64,000 nt of DNA from Carideicomes alvinocaridis (lineage in GTDB: Bacteria; Pseudomonadota; Alphaproteobacteria; Rhodobacterales; Rhodobacteraceae). Positions 1-8,030 of this stretch are shown here, in pieces. The position numbers were made by a program, and so were the translations under genes. Location of the stretch: the NCBI GenBank assembly GCA_005473895.2, contig SRJI02000014.1, forward strand, positions 1 through 64,000. Reading direction: 5' to 3'. How positions within the stretch are numbered: the first letter of the stretch is position 1; each line of letters starts with the position of its first letter. The notes beneath the pieces were generated by a model. That model saw only the letters and a list, made by a program, of their open reading frames with translations, did no database searches and was not told the DNA's origin.

Positions 1-968
1 TGGAGGTGGGTGAGCTGGTGCTCTCCAACGCGCTCGGCGCCGGCGGCAATCCGGCGCGGCTGGCGGCGCTGGCGGCGGGGCTGCCGGAGCGGGTGGCGGG
101 GCTGAGCCTCGACCGGCAATGCGCGGGCGGGCTGGACGCGCTGCTGCTGGGGCAGGCTCTGATCGCCTCGGACCAATGCGAGCTCGTCGTGGCCGGCGGG
201 GTGGAGAGCTATTCACGTCGCCCCTACCGCGCCTGGCAGGGGCCGGAGGGGCTGGAGCCCTATGACAGGCCGCCCTTCTCCCCCTTCGCCGACAGCGATC
301 CCGACATGGCCGAGGCCGCCGCCGCGCTGGCCGAGGAACAGGGGATCTCGCGCGCCCGCCAGGACGCCTGGGCGCAGCAGAGCCACGCCAAGGCGCTCGC
401 CGCTCGGGATGCGCTGGCGGAGGAGATCGTGGCGATTCCCCCCGGGTCAGAGACGCAGGACAGCTTCGCCCGCCCTATGTCGGACAGGCTTTGCAGCCGG
501 GCAAAGATCATCACGGGCAGCGTCACCCATGCCAATGCCTGCGTCGCGGCGGATGCGGCGGCTTTCGTGGTGCTGGCGGCGGGAGAGGGGCCGGGGATCG
601 CGCTGACCCATGGCGTCACGCGGGGCGGCGATCCGGCGCGGCCGGGCCTTGCGCCGGTGGCCGCGATCGGCGAGACCCTCGCGGCGGCCGGGCTCGCCCC
701 CGGGGATCTCAGCCATGCCGAGATCATGGAGGCCTATGCCGTGCAGGCGCTGGCCTGTATCGACGGGGCCGGGCTCGACCCCGGCATCGTCAACCGACGT
801 GGCGGGGCGCTGGCGCGGGGGCATCCCATCGGGGCCTCGGGCGCGGTGCTGGCCGTGCGGCTCTGGCACGACCTGCAGCGCGACGCGGGCAGCCACGGGC
901 TTGCCGCCATCGCGGCCGCGGGCGGGATCGGCACCGCGCTCGTCATGGCGCGGTGCCGGGAGTCCTAG
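1..968 (+). CDS. Thiolase-family protein, 5' truncated, degenerate active site
   Basis: The reading frame is open at the left edge, so the N-terminus lies outside the window. The fold is thiolase: the nucleophilic cysteine is present in RQCAGGLDAL (codon 120-122) and the catalytic histidine in GHPIGASGA. Two other conserved elements are altered. The NEAFA loop reads MEAYA, so the oxyanion-hole Asn is replaced by Met at 726-728. The C-terminal CxG motif reads IAAAGGIG, so the second catalytic Cys is Ala at 912-914. Ordinary biosynthetic or degradative thiolase chemistry is therefore doubtful. The stop codon overlaps that of convergent bioY, which may hint at a role around biotin or pimeloyl units, but that is inference. 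Confidence 0.85.
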   Translation, partial: EVGELVLSNALGAGGNPARLAALAAGLPERVAGLSLDRQCAGGLDALLLGQALIASDQCELVVAGGVESYSRRPYRAWQGPEGLEPYDRPPFSPFADSDPDMAEAAAALAEEQGISRARQDAWAQQSHAKALAARDALAEEIVAIPPGSETQDSFARPMSDRLCSRAKIITGSVTHANACVAADAAAFVVLAAGEGPGIALTHGVTRGGDPARPGLAPVAAIGETLAAAGLAPGDLSHAEIMEAYAVQALACIDGAGLDPGIVNRRGGALARGHPIGASGAVLAVRLWHDLQRDAGSHGLAAIAAAGGIGTALVMARCRES

Positions 969-1510
969 GCGCGGGACAGCAGGCTGTCGGGACGCGCGCG
1001 GGCCACGGCGGAGGTGACGAAGCCGGCCAGCACAGCCTTGATCAGGTCGCCCGGCATGAAGGGCAGGTTCAGCGCCAGCGCCTCGGGAATGGTCTTGCCC
1101 AGCGTCGCCGACATGCCCAGCGTGCCGGGGATGTAGAGCACCACCATGCCGCCCAGGACCGAGGCGATCACCGCCGCCGGCAGCACCGCCATGCGCGACA
1201 TCGCCTGCATCAGCCAGCCGGTGACGAAGGCCGCGATCGGGAAGCCCACGAGGAAGCCCACGGTCGGCGAGGCAAAGACGCCCAGCCCCCCGCGACCGCC
1301 GGCGAGGATCGGCAGGCCGAGCGCCACCAGCGCGACGAAGAGCAGCGCCGCGAGGCCGCCGCGCCATGCGCCGAGGATCGTGCCGCAGAGCATCACGCCC
1401 ATGGTCTGCGCGGTGATCGGCACGCCGAAGGCCAGGGTGAATTGCGGCACCAGCCCGAGCGCCGCGATCAGGGCGGCGAAAAGGGCGATCAGGGTTAGGT
1501 TACGTTCCAA
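965..1510 (-). CDS. bioY: Biotin ECF transporter S component BioY
   Basis: Membrane-embedded biotin-binding subunit of an energy-coupling-factor transporter. The 181-residue protein is almost entirely hydrophobic with about six membrane segments. It has the BioY-typical stretch GVPITAQTMGVML near residue 30 and a later FMPGDLIKA near the C-terminus. I chose the TTG start at 1508-1510 because AAGGAG lies about 8 bases upstream and no ATG or GTG gives a better fit. It is the last gene of a leftward set bioM-bioN-bioY, 12 bases after bioN, so the three ECF components are likely made together. Confidence 0.93.
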   Translation of the reverse strand: MERNLTLIALFAALIAALGLVPQFTLAFGVPITAQTMGVMLCGTILGAWRGGLAALLFVALVALGLPILAGGRGGLGVFASPTVGFLVGFPIAAFVTGWLMQAMSRMAVLPAAVIASVLGGMVVLYIPGTLGMSATLGKTIPEALALNLPFMPGDLIKAVLAGFVTSAVARARPDSLLSRA

Positions 1511-1522
1511 GTGGGTCTCTCC

Positions 1523-2128
1523 TTATTCGTTCGGCACGCCGCCGCGGGCTTTCAGCGCCTCGGCCACCTGCTCTGCATCATCGAGCGCCAGGAGCGTGAC
1601 CGGCACGGCCAGTCTCCACCCCGGGCGCCGGGGGCTACGCGCGCGCCAGGCCTCGGCCAGATGCGCGCCCTTCTCCGTCAGTACCGGGACAAATCGTATG
1701 AACAAGGCGGCCGCCAGCCCGATCATCGCCGGGTTCACCCCGATGCGGCGCAGGGGCGCCAGCAACCGGGTGACCAGGGCAATCATGTCGGACAGGCGGG
1801 AGGTCATGGTGACGAGGTTCGCCAGCGCCACCAGCACGACCATGCGCAGGGCGATCCGCAGCCCAAGCTCGGGCTCCGAGGTGAGCAGGTGCCAGGCGAG
1901 GATCAGCGCCACGAAGATCCAGATCGGCCGCATCAGCCGCAGCGCGTCGCGGGTGAAGACCCGGCCGCACAGCGCATAGGCCAGGGCCACCCCGACCAGC
2001 GCGCCGGCATGGACCGCGAGGGAGTCGCTGAGGAAGATGGCAAAGGTGATCAGCGCCAGCAGGGCCAGTTTCAGCCCCACGGGCCACGGGTGGAATGGCG
2101 TCCTAACCGGGGAGGTCAGCGAAAGCAT
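1523..2128 (-). CDS. bioN: Biotin ECF transporter transmembrane T component BioN
   Basis: Integral membrane scaffold that couples the BioM ATPase to BioY. The 201-residue protein has four to five hydrophobic segments and the CbiQ/BioN-type cytoplasmic region with short Ala-Arg-containing coupling helices near the C-terminal half (MTSRLSDMIALVTRL and EKGAHLAEAWRARSP). ATG start at 2126-2128. The first 26 bases overlap the end of bioM, which argues for translational coupling. Confidence 0.9.
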   Translation of the reverse strand: MLSLTSPVRTPFHPWPVGLKLALLALITFAIFLSDSLAVHAGALVGVALAYALCGRVFTRDALRLMRPIWIFVALILAWHLLTSEPELGLRIALRMVVLVALANLVTMTSRLSDMIALVTRLLAPLRRIGVNPAMIGLAAALFIRFVPVLTEKGAHLAEAWRARSPRRPGWRLAVPVTLLALDDAEQVAEALKARGGVPNE

Positions 2129-2858
2129 CGAAGCCCTCCTCGCTCTCGGTGGCGGCGCGGTAGCGCGTCAGTACCTCGGCCGGCGCCCCGTCCGCACGAA
2201 CCCGGCCCCGGTCGATCCAGACGATCCGGTCATAGTCTTCCAGCCATTCGAGCTGGTGGGTGATGTGGATCACCGTGCCCTCGTAGCCCGCGATCATGCG
2301 ATGAAGCTGCGCCGTGGTGGGCCGGTCCAGCCCGGCGAAGGGTTCATCCAGCAGCACCAGCGAGGGCCGCATGGCGAAGACCGACATCAGGCAGACGAGG
2401 TGCCGCTGGCCCTGCGACAAGGTGGCCACCGCGCGCTCGGCCCAATCCGCGCGACCGAAGGCGGCCAGCACGCGGGCGGCCTCGCCCTCCGGGTCCGCAT
2501 GGCGCTGCTGGCGCAGGCCGAAGGCCAGCTCTTCGGCGACGGTGGGAAAGATGATCTGGTGGTCGGGGTTCTGGAAGATCAGGCCGACCTCCTGCAGCGC
2601 GCCGCGCCTGTCCTTGGCCGGGTCGATGCCGTTCAGCTCCACGCGGCCCTCGTCCGGGGACACCAGCCCGCAGATCACCCGCGCCAGCGTCGTCTTGCCC
2701 GAGCCGTTCAGCCCGATCAGGCCGATCCGCCGCTCGGACAGGTCCAGCGTGATGCCGTCCAGCACCCGGCGCGCGCCCCGGTCGAGCACGAGTCCCCCCA
2801 GCCGGATCAGCGCCGTGCCGTCCGCCGTCCCTGGCTGTCGCTGGAAGTTCGTCGTCAC
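2103..2858 (-). CDS. bioM: Biotin ECF transporter ATPase BioM
   Basis: Energising ATP-binding subunit of the biotin ECF transporter. Walker A GLNGSGKTT, Q-loop FQNPDHQ, signature LSQGQRH, Walker B LVLLDEPFAGLD and the H-loop histidine in HITHQ are all present and in order. The open frame extends upstream to 3023, but that extension is arginine/proline-rich and lacks family similarity. I place the start at the GTG at 2856-2858, preceded by GGAG at a 9-base spacing, giving 251 residues, the usual length for BioM. First gene of bioM-bioN-bioY. Confidence 0.9.
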   Translation of the reverse strand: MTTNFQRQPGTADGTALIRLGGLVLDRGARRVLDGITLDLSERRIGLIGLNGSGKTTLARVICGLVSPDEGRVELNGIDPAKDRRGALQEVGLIFQNPDHQIIFPTVAEELAFGLRQQRHADPEGEAARVLAAFGRADWAERAVATLSQGQRHLVCLMSVFAMRPSLVLLDEPFAGLDRPTTAQLHRMIAGYEGTVIHITHQLEWLEDYDRIVWIDRGRVRADGAPAEVLTRYRAATESEEGFDAFADLPG

Positions 2859-2926
2859 GCCGCCACGCTCCGGTCCTTTGGCCCTTCTCTTGGCCCCGGC
2901 CGGAGCGGAATGCAATCGCCGCAACG

Positions 2927-2961
2927 AAAAACGGCCGCGTCCGGGGACACGGCCGTTTCCT
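2927..2961 (-). terminator. Rho-independent terminator after the small 2992-3177 gene
   Basis: On the minus strand a perfect 9-base stem (AAACGGCCG/CGGCCGTTT) with a GC-rich loop is followed by a run of T. It lies 30 bases past the stop of the small secreted protein gene and upstream of bioM, separating the two transcripts. Confidence 0.8.
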
Positions 2962-2991
2962 GGATTTCCGGCAGGGCCGGAAGACCAAAGC

Positions 2992-3177
2992 TTAGTCGGA
3001 CGCCACGGCCACGACCAGAGCAAGCAGGATCAGCGGCACGATCAGGCCGGCCGAAGAGGAGCTTGCAGCGGTTTCTTCGACGATGACCGGCGGCTCCATG
3101 ACCGGCTCGGCCATGTTGCCAGCGAAGGCGGTCGACGCGCTGGCGCTCAGAGCTGCTGCGAGAACGAGTTTCTTCAT
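2992..3177 (-). CDS. Small exported or membrane protein (61 aa), function unknown
   Basis: ATG at 3175-3177 is preceded by GGAGG with 6-base spacing. Residues 1-19 form a clear signal peptide (basic MKK, hydrophobic core, cleavage after AFA). A short acidic/proline-rich middle (EPVMEPPVIVEE) and a Ser run follow, then a C-terminal hydrophobic helix ending VAVASD. After processing only about 42 residues remain. A strong terminator follows, so this looks like a monocistronic, possibly well-expressed gene. I recognise no functional domain. Confidence 0.75.
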   Translation of the reverse strand: MKKLVLAAALSASASTAFAGNMAEPVMEPPVIVEETAASSSSAGLIVPLILLALVVAVASD

Positions 3178-3327
3178 GTTATCCTCCAGATATTCGCCTG
3201 ACGCCGCGTGTATTTCCCAGCGGGCGACAAGCACCCAAGACTTACCTCGTGCCACTGACTAAGCAGCAAAGACTTGGGAATGCAAACCCCTCCTTCGTCG
3301 CTCGCGCAGCCATCCGGGGCGATGTCG

Positions 3328-3924
3328 TCAAATTAGCAACACTTGGGTTCCCACGACCGCCATCTCGTACAGCTCCTCGATATGCTGGTTGTAGAGACCG
3401 ATGCAGCCGTTGGAGGAGCGGCGCCCGATCTTGCGCGTATCGTGGGTGCCGTGGATGCGGTAATAGGTCCAGCTGAGGTGCAGGGCGCGGGTGCCCAGCG
3501 GGTTGTCCGGGCCCGGCGGCACGTAATCCGGCCATTCCGGGTTCCGCTCTTTCATCGAGGGCGTCGGGCGCCAGTCGGGTTTCGGATCCTTCAGCACGAC
3601 GCGGGTGCGCCCGGTGCGGGTCAGCTCGTCGGAGATCGGCACGCTCGTGGGATAGAGCCGATAGACCGTCTGGCTGGCATTCCAGTAGTGCAGGCAGCGC
3701 GACTTGGTATCCACCAGGATGGCGCCGTTATGCAGGTCGCTGAAATAGGGCTCCCACTCCAGCGAACGGAAGCTGGAGATATTGTGGCGCACGGAGGACG
3801 AGATGTCCTTCTCCATCTGCACGGTGTCGGGGCTGGTCTGGGCAAGCGCGGGGGTGGCCAGCATGGCGGCGCCCCCGGCGAGGAAGCCGCGACGGCCGAG
3901 TGGTTTGATCGGGCTGCGAGCCAT
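3328..3924 (-). CDS. L,D-transpeptidase (YkuD family), Tat-exported
   Basis: Periplasmic peptidoglycan cross-linking or lipoprotein-attaching enzyme. The YkuD catalytic signature is at the C-terminus: HGTHD, then about 15 residues later SSNGCIGL with the nucleophilic Cys. The N-terminus carries a twin-arginine signal (GRRGFLAGG, cleavage after ALA), which is unusual since many family members use Sec. I chose ATG at 3924 (GGAG, 6-base spacing) over the upstream ATG at 3954. It is divergent from the CAP lipoprotein gene at 4092, and a second YkuD protein lies 1.7 kb away. Confidence 0.88.
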   Translation of the reverse strand: MARSPIKPLGRRGFLAGGAAMLATPALAQTSPDTVQMEKDISSSVRHNISSFRSLEWEPYFSDLHNGAILVDTKSRCLHYWNASQTVYRLYPTSVPISDELTRTGRTRVVLKDPKPDWRPTPSMKERNPEWPDYVPPGPDNPLGTRALHLSWTYYRIHGTHDTRKIGRRSSNGCIGLYNQHIEELYEMAVVGTQVLLI

Positions 3925-4091
3925 GGCGTTCTCCGGGTTTCTGCGATAGGTCAAGACAAATTTTCATTAGTGCGTGAAAGCCTCAGTCGCAAATCAAACC
4001 GGCGTCATTCGGCCAAGACACGCCCAAGTGGGTTTGAAACGCCACGAAGGCCGCGCTAGTTCAGAAAAATCTTCAGATCTTGGTGAGATAT

Positions 4092-4637
4092 ATGACCCGG
4101 CTTCTTGCACTAATCCTACCAGCGTTCCTCGTCCTCCTCTCTGCATGCACGACTCCGCCGATGGAGCCGCAGATCGGCCCCGACGGCCGGCCGCTGCCGA
4201 AGGTCTACAGGATCACCAATGCCGACGAGTCGCGTATCCAGTACGAGATGCTGGACGGGATCAACTCGCTGCGCCGGGCGGCGGGCGCGCCCGAAGTGTC
4301 GCTGAACGCGCAGCTCAACGCCGCGGCGGCCACCCATTCGCGCGACATGTCGGTGCAGAACCGCCCCTGGCATTTCGGCTCCGACGGCTCGTCGCCGATC
4401 GACCGGGCACGGCGCGTCGGCTACCAGGGCCGGGTGCTGGGCGAGAACATCTCGGAGACCTACGAGACCGAGCTGGAAACGCTGGCGGCCTGGATGGAAC
4501 GGCCCGAGACCAAGCAGGTGATCCTCGATCCCAATGCCCGCGACATGGGCTTTGCCTGGTACCAGGAAAACAACGGCAAGATCTGGTGGACTCTCGTCCT
4601 GGGCAACAGCGACATGGCCGGCCGCCCGGTCAGCTGA
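4092..4637 (+). CDS. CAP/SCP-domain lipoprotein
   Basis: 181 residues from the ATG at 4092. A lipoprotein signal peptide ends in the lipobox LLSAC, so the mature protein is probably acylated at Cys. The rest is a CAP (SCP/PR1-type) domain: a helix with INSLRRAAGAPEVSLNAQL, then THSRDMS, a GENIS motif and a late-strand WTLVLGN. CAP proteins are secreted proteins of varied and often unknown function; some in bacteria bind cell-wall or lipid ligands. The gene is 34 bases upstream of a methionine aminopeptidase gene and may be co-transcribed with it. Confidence 0.85.
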   Translation: MTRLLALILPAFLVLLSACTTPPMEPQIGPDGRPLPKVYRITNADESRIQYEMLDGINSLRRAAGAPEVSLNAQLNAAAATHSRDMSVQNRPWHFGSDGSSPIDRARRVGYQGRVLGENISETYETELETLAAWMERPETKQVILDPNARDMGFAWYQENNGKIWWTLVLGNSDMAGRPVS

Positions 4638-4671
4638 GCCGCCGACCCCGGCCGGCCCGCGGAGGACGCCC

Positions 4672-5418
4672 ATGACCATCACCCGCGAGGAAGAGCTGGC
4701 CGGTCTCAAGCGGATCGGCCGGATCGTCGCCGACACCATGCATGCCATGGCGCGGGCGCTGGAGCCCGGCATCACCACCCGCGAGCTGGACGAGATCGGC
4801 CGCGCCCTGCTGGAAAGCGAGGGCGCGGTGCCGGCGCCGGAGGCGACCTATGCCTTCCCCGGCGCCACCTGCATCAGCGTCAACGAGGAGATCGCCCACG
4901 GCATCCCCGGCGACCGGGCAATCGCATCGGGCGACCTGGTCAATATCGACGTCTCCGCCTCGCGCGATGGCTATTTCGCCGACACCGGCGCCACCTTCCG
5001 CGTGCCGCCCACGCGCCCGTCGCTGGACCGGCTCTGTCGCGACGGCAAGCGGGCCATGCAGGTGGGGATCTCGCAGGTGCGCAGCGACCGGCCGCTCGGC
5101 GCGATCGGGACCGCCATCGGGCGCTTTGCCGAGGATCGCGGCTATACCCTGATCCGCAACCTGGCGAGCCACGGGGTGGGGCGGTCGCTCCACGAATACC
5201 CCGAAGAGATCGCCACCTGGCCCAGCCGCGACCGGCGCCGCATCACCCGCGGCCTCGTCCTGACGGTGGAGCCGTTCCTCTCCGCCGGCGGTCTCTGGGC
5301 CACGGATGGCGAGGATGGCTGGACGCTCTACAGCGAACCCGCCGCCCCGGTGGTGCAATACGAGCACACGGTCGTCGCCACGGATCGCGGCCCGGTGGTT
5401 GTGACGCTGCCGGGCTGA
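4672..5418 (+). CDS. map: Methionine aminopeptidase, type I (first copy)
   Basis: Removes the initiator methionine from nascent proteins. Start ATG at 4672 has GGAGG 6 bases upstream; the longer open frame to 4534 is not needed. All five metal ligands of the pita-bread fold can be seen: the two Asp in NIDVSASRDGYFADTG, His in SHGVGR, Glu in TVEPFL and the last Glu in YEHTVV. The 248-residue length is normal for a type Ia enzyme. A second, sequence-diverged paralog is at 15467-16282; which one is the housekeeping enzyme cannot be told from sequence alone. Confidence 0.9.
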   Translation: MTITREEELAGLKRIGRIVADTMHAMARALEPGITTRELDEIGRALLESEGAVPAPEATYAFPGATCISVNEEIAHGIPGDRAIASGDLVNIDVSASRDGYFADTGATFRVPPTRPSLDRLCRDGKRAMQVGISQVRSDRPLGAIGTAIGRFAEDRGYTLIRNLASHGVGRSLHEYPEEIATWPSRDRRRITRGLVLTVEPFLSAGGLWATDGEDGWTLYSEPAAPVVQYEHTVVATDRGPVVVTLPG

Positions 5419-5605
5419 ACGGGGCCGGAGAATTCGCGCCGCTCTGAGGGCCGTGTTCTTCACGGGGGCTGACGCTTCGCCGAAGTCTCGGCCCTATTCA
5501 ATGCGGGGCGTCTCCCTTCTCGACCAAGCGACGTGCTGCCCCCCCGACCTCAAAGGCCAGGAGCGCAGCTCCACAGGCCCCCTTTTTAACGCCGCGCAAA
5601 CGAAA

Positions 5606-5631
5606 ACGCCCCCGCGAATCCGCGAGGGCGT
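5606..5631 (-). terminator. Rho-independent terminator of the 5665-6168 gene
   Basis: A GC-rich hairpin on the minus strand (ACGCCCTCGCG pairing with CGCGGGGGCGT, with one mismatch) is followed by TTTTCGTTT. It lies about 35 bases after the stop of the L,D-transpeptidase lipoprotein gene. Confidence 0.75.
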
Positions 5632-5664
5632 CATTCCTAACGCTGGCCGGTCTCGGGAGACCCG

Positions 5665-6168
5665 TCAGGGATAGATGCTGATCGGCGTGCCGTCCTTCAC
5701 CATGGCATAGATCATCTCGATGTCCTTGTTGCGCACCGCGATGCAGCCGGCCGTCCAGTCGCCTTGCATGGCGACAAAGCGCTTTTTCTCGTTCGGCTCG
5801 CCGTGGATGAAGATGTCGCCCCCCGGGGCGCGGCCCATCTCCAGCGCCTCCTTGATGTCCTCTTCCCGCGGGTAGTTGATGCCGATGGAAAGGTGGAACT
5901 TGGAGTTCGGGTTGCGGCGGTCGATGACGTATTCGCCCTCGGGCGTGCGGCCGTCGCCTTCGAACTTCTTGTCGCCCGTCGGCTGGAAGCCGAGGCCGAA
6001 GGCATAGGTGCTCAGCACCTTCTGGTGGTGCAGCAGGTACATCCGCCGCTCGCCCTTCAGGACGATGACGCGGGTGACCTCGGGGCCGTTGTAGGTCTTG
6101 AACTTGCTTGAACAGCCGCCCAGCACGAGTGCGGCCGCAAAGAGAATGAGTACCGTTATCCGGCGCAT
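5665..6168 (-). CDS. L,D-transpeptidase family lipoprotein (YafK-like)
   Basis: The 167-residue precursor has a lipoprotein signal with lipobox LGGC. The mature part is a compact YkuD domain: PTGDKKFEGDGRTPEGEY is the characteristic loop, and the catalytic pair is IHGE followed by WTAGCIAV with the nucleophilic Cys. It resembles the YafK/DpaA branch, some members of which release rather than make murein cross-links. The organism thus has two YkuD proteins within 3 kb, one Tat-exported and one lipid-anchored, which suggests distinct tasks. Confidence 0.87.
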   Translation of the reverse strand: MRRITVLILFAAALVLGGCSSKFKTYNGPEVTRVIVLKGERRMYLLHHQKVLSTYAFGLGFQPTGDKKFEGDGRTPEGEYVIDRRNPNSKFHLSIGINYPREEDIKEALEMGRAPGGDIFIHGEPNEKKRFVAMQGDWTAGCIAVRNKDIEMIYAMVKDGTPISIYP

Positions 6169-6285
6169 TTTTGACTGTCCCGTTTCTTTTTATGCTCGAT
6201 TGCCTGCGGGCGCAGAATACCCGAATCACGGCGCTCCGGGTAGTGCCGCGTTGGTCCTCACGCCAATGTCATCCTGTCGCGGGGG

Positions 6286-7503
6286 TCAGGCGCGGTGCAG
6301 CGCCGCGCAAAGCTCCACGTGCGGCGACCAGCGGAACTGGTCTACCACCTGCACCCAGTCGAGCGCGTAGCCCGCCCGCGCCAGCCGCGCCACGTCGCGG
6401 GCAAAGGTGACCGGGTTGCAGGAGGCGTATGCGATGCGCGGCACGCCCGCCTCGGCCAGCTCGGCCACCTGCGCCTCGGCGCCCGCGCGGGGCGGGTCCA
6501 GCACGGCGGCGTCAAAGCGCGACAGCTCGTCGGGCCGGAGCGGCACGCGGAACAGGTCGCGCGTCTCGGTGGACAGCTGGTGCAGGTCGCGCCCGCGCCG
6601 CCAGCCTGTGTCGAGCGCGCGCATCATCTCGGCGTCACCCTCCACCGCCAGCACGTCCGCCCCCTCGGCCAGCGGAAGGGAGAAGGTGCCGCAGCCGGCG
6701 AACAGGTCCACGACCCGCTTCGCGCCGTCCACCGCTTCCAGTACCGCCGCGCGCAGCGCCGCCTCGCCCTCGGGGGTGGCCTGCAGGAAGGCGCCGGGGG
6801 GCGGGACGACCTGCGTCCGGCCGAAGCGCTGCGCGGGCGGGTGCCGCATGGCGATCACCTCGCCGTTCCAGGTCAGCCGGGCAAGGCCCAGCCGCTCCGT
6901 CTCCTGCGCGAGCCGCAGTTCCAGCGGGCCGTCCAGCGGCTTGCCCTCGCGGACCGAGACATCCGGCCCGGCCTCCGATAGCGTCACGGCGACCGAGATC
7001 TCGCCCTTGCGCGAGGCGCCGATCACCGCGAGCTCGGCGATGCCCGGCCGCAGGGCCAGCAGGTCGGGGTGCAGGATGCGGCAATCGGGAATCTCGATGA
7101 TCGTGGCCGAGGCGCGGGCATGGAACCCCACCAGCGCGCCCTGCTTGGTCCGCTTGGCGGAAAAGGTCGCGCGGCGGCGGGAATTGGGCGGCGAGGTCAG
7201 GATCGGGCGCAGCGGCGCCTCCAGCCCGTGGGCGGCGAGCGCCTGGCGCACCACCTCCTGCTTCCACTCTGCCACGAAATCGTCCGAGGCATGTTGCAGG
7301 TCGCAGCCGCCGCAGGACTTGTAGTGCCGGCAGGGCGGCGCCACGCGGTCCGCCGAGGGCCGCTCGATCCGGGGGCTGGGCATGCGGTCGCCCTCCACCT
7401 CGCCCGAAACCTGTTCGCCGGGCAGGGTGCGGGGGACAAAGACCGGCCCCTCGGCGATGCCGTCGCCAAGATGGCCCAGCCGCTGGATCGTCAGGTCGGT
7501 CAT
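6286..7503 (-). CDS. RumA/RlmD-like tRNA/rRNA uracil-5-methyltransferase
   Basis: S-adenosylmethionine-dependent m5U RNA methyltransferase of the TrmA/RlmD family, 405 residues from the ATG at 7501-7503. An N-terminal TRAM-like beta domain is followed by the iron-sulfur cysteines in CRHYKSCGGC, with a fourth Cys in PDCRI. The SAM-binding motif is DLFAGCGTFSLPLA. The catalytic region has DPPRAG and the nucleophilic Cys in ASCNPVTFARD. Its start overlaps the stop of the preceding P-loop gene by four bases (ATGA). Whether 23S rRNA U747, U1939 or tRNA is the target cannot be decided here. Confidence 0.88.
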   Translation of the reverse strand: MTDLTIQRLGHLGDGIAEGPVFVPRTLPGEQVSGEVEGDRMPSPRIERPSADRVAPPCRHYKSCGGCDLQHASDDFVAEWKQEVVRQALAAHGLEAPLRPILTSPPNSRRRATFSAKRTKQGALVGFHARASATIIEIPDCRILHPDLLALRPGIAELAVIGASRKGEISVAVTLSEAGPDVSVREGKPLDGPLELRLAQETERLGLARLTWNGEVIAMRHPPAQRFGRTQVVPPPGAFLQATPEGEAALRAAVLEAVDGAKRVVDLFAGCGTFSLPLAEGADVLAVEGDAEMMRALDTGWRRGRDLHQLSTETRDLFRVPLRPDELSRFDAAVLDPPRAGAEAQVAELAEAGVPRIAYASCNPVTFARDVARLARAGYALDWVQVVDQFRWSPHVELCAALHRA

Positions 7504-8030
7504 CGCGTGCCTGCCTTCTGTCTTGCCTTCAGGTCGTCGAGGTAGTGCCTCACCTCGCCCCGGCTGCGCAACAGGTAGACGTCCACGCCGCGGCCCGCAT
7601 TCTCGGCCAGCGCCTGGTGCGAGGCGCGGCCGATATGCCGCGTGCGCCAGACCCATTGCCAGAACTCCGGGCGGAACTTCTCGGGGCAGCCCTCGGGCAT
7701 CTCGGGGCGGTTGCGGCCGTAGCTGCGCAGGGTGCGCCACAGGATCCGCCAGCCGCGCCGCCACAGCGGGACATCCAGCACCACCAGCGTGTCGCAGCGC
7801 CTGAGCCGCGTGTCATAGGTGGCCGACAGCCCGCCCTCGAAGATCCAGCTGTCTTGCTCCTCCACCGCGCGGGCCAGGGCGATCTTGTCGCCGCGCGGCC
7901 GTTCCACCCAGCCGGGCAGGAAATGGATCATGTCCATGTGATGCACGGGCAGGCCGGTGATCGCCCCCATCTGCCGGGCGAGCCAGGTCTTCCCCGCCCC
8001 CGGCTGGCCGACGATCATCACCCGTTTCAT
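7500..8030 (-). CDS. P-loop NTPase, FlaR/adenylate-kinase-like
   Basis: 176-residue soluble protein with Walker A GQPGAGKT at residues 8-15, HHMDMIHFLPGW typical of the FlaR/topology-modulation group, and a Walker-B-like strand LVVLDVP. It resembles small-molecule kinases of unknown substrate often annotated AAA family ATPase or adenylate kinase. It overlaps both neighbours by four bases (ABC exporter stop upstream, methyltransferase start downstream), so all three are probably translated in a coupled way. Function unknown beyond nucleotide binding. Confidence 0.75.
   Translation of the reverse strand: MKRVMIVGQPGAGKTWLARQMGAITGLPVHHMDMIHFLPGWVERPRGDKIALARAVEEQDSWIFEGGLSATYDTRLRRCDTLVVLDVPLWRRGWRILWRTLRSYGRNRPEMPEGCPEKFRPEFWQWVWRTRHIGRASHQALAENAGRGVDVYLLRSRGEVRHYLDDLKARQKAGTR

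Noticed and set aside
2859..3023. N-terminal extension of BioM to the ATG at 3023
   Set aside because: The extension crosses the terminator hairpin and the end of the small secreted-protein gene and gives no similarity to ABC ATPases; GTG 2858 has a ribosome-binding site.
5453..5674. 73-residue plus-strand frame between map and the lipoprotein L,D-transpeptidase gene
   Set aside because: No ribosome-binding site; it runs through the minus-strand terminator at 5606-5631 and overlaps the end of the opposite gene.
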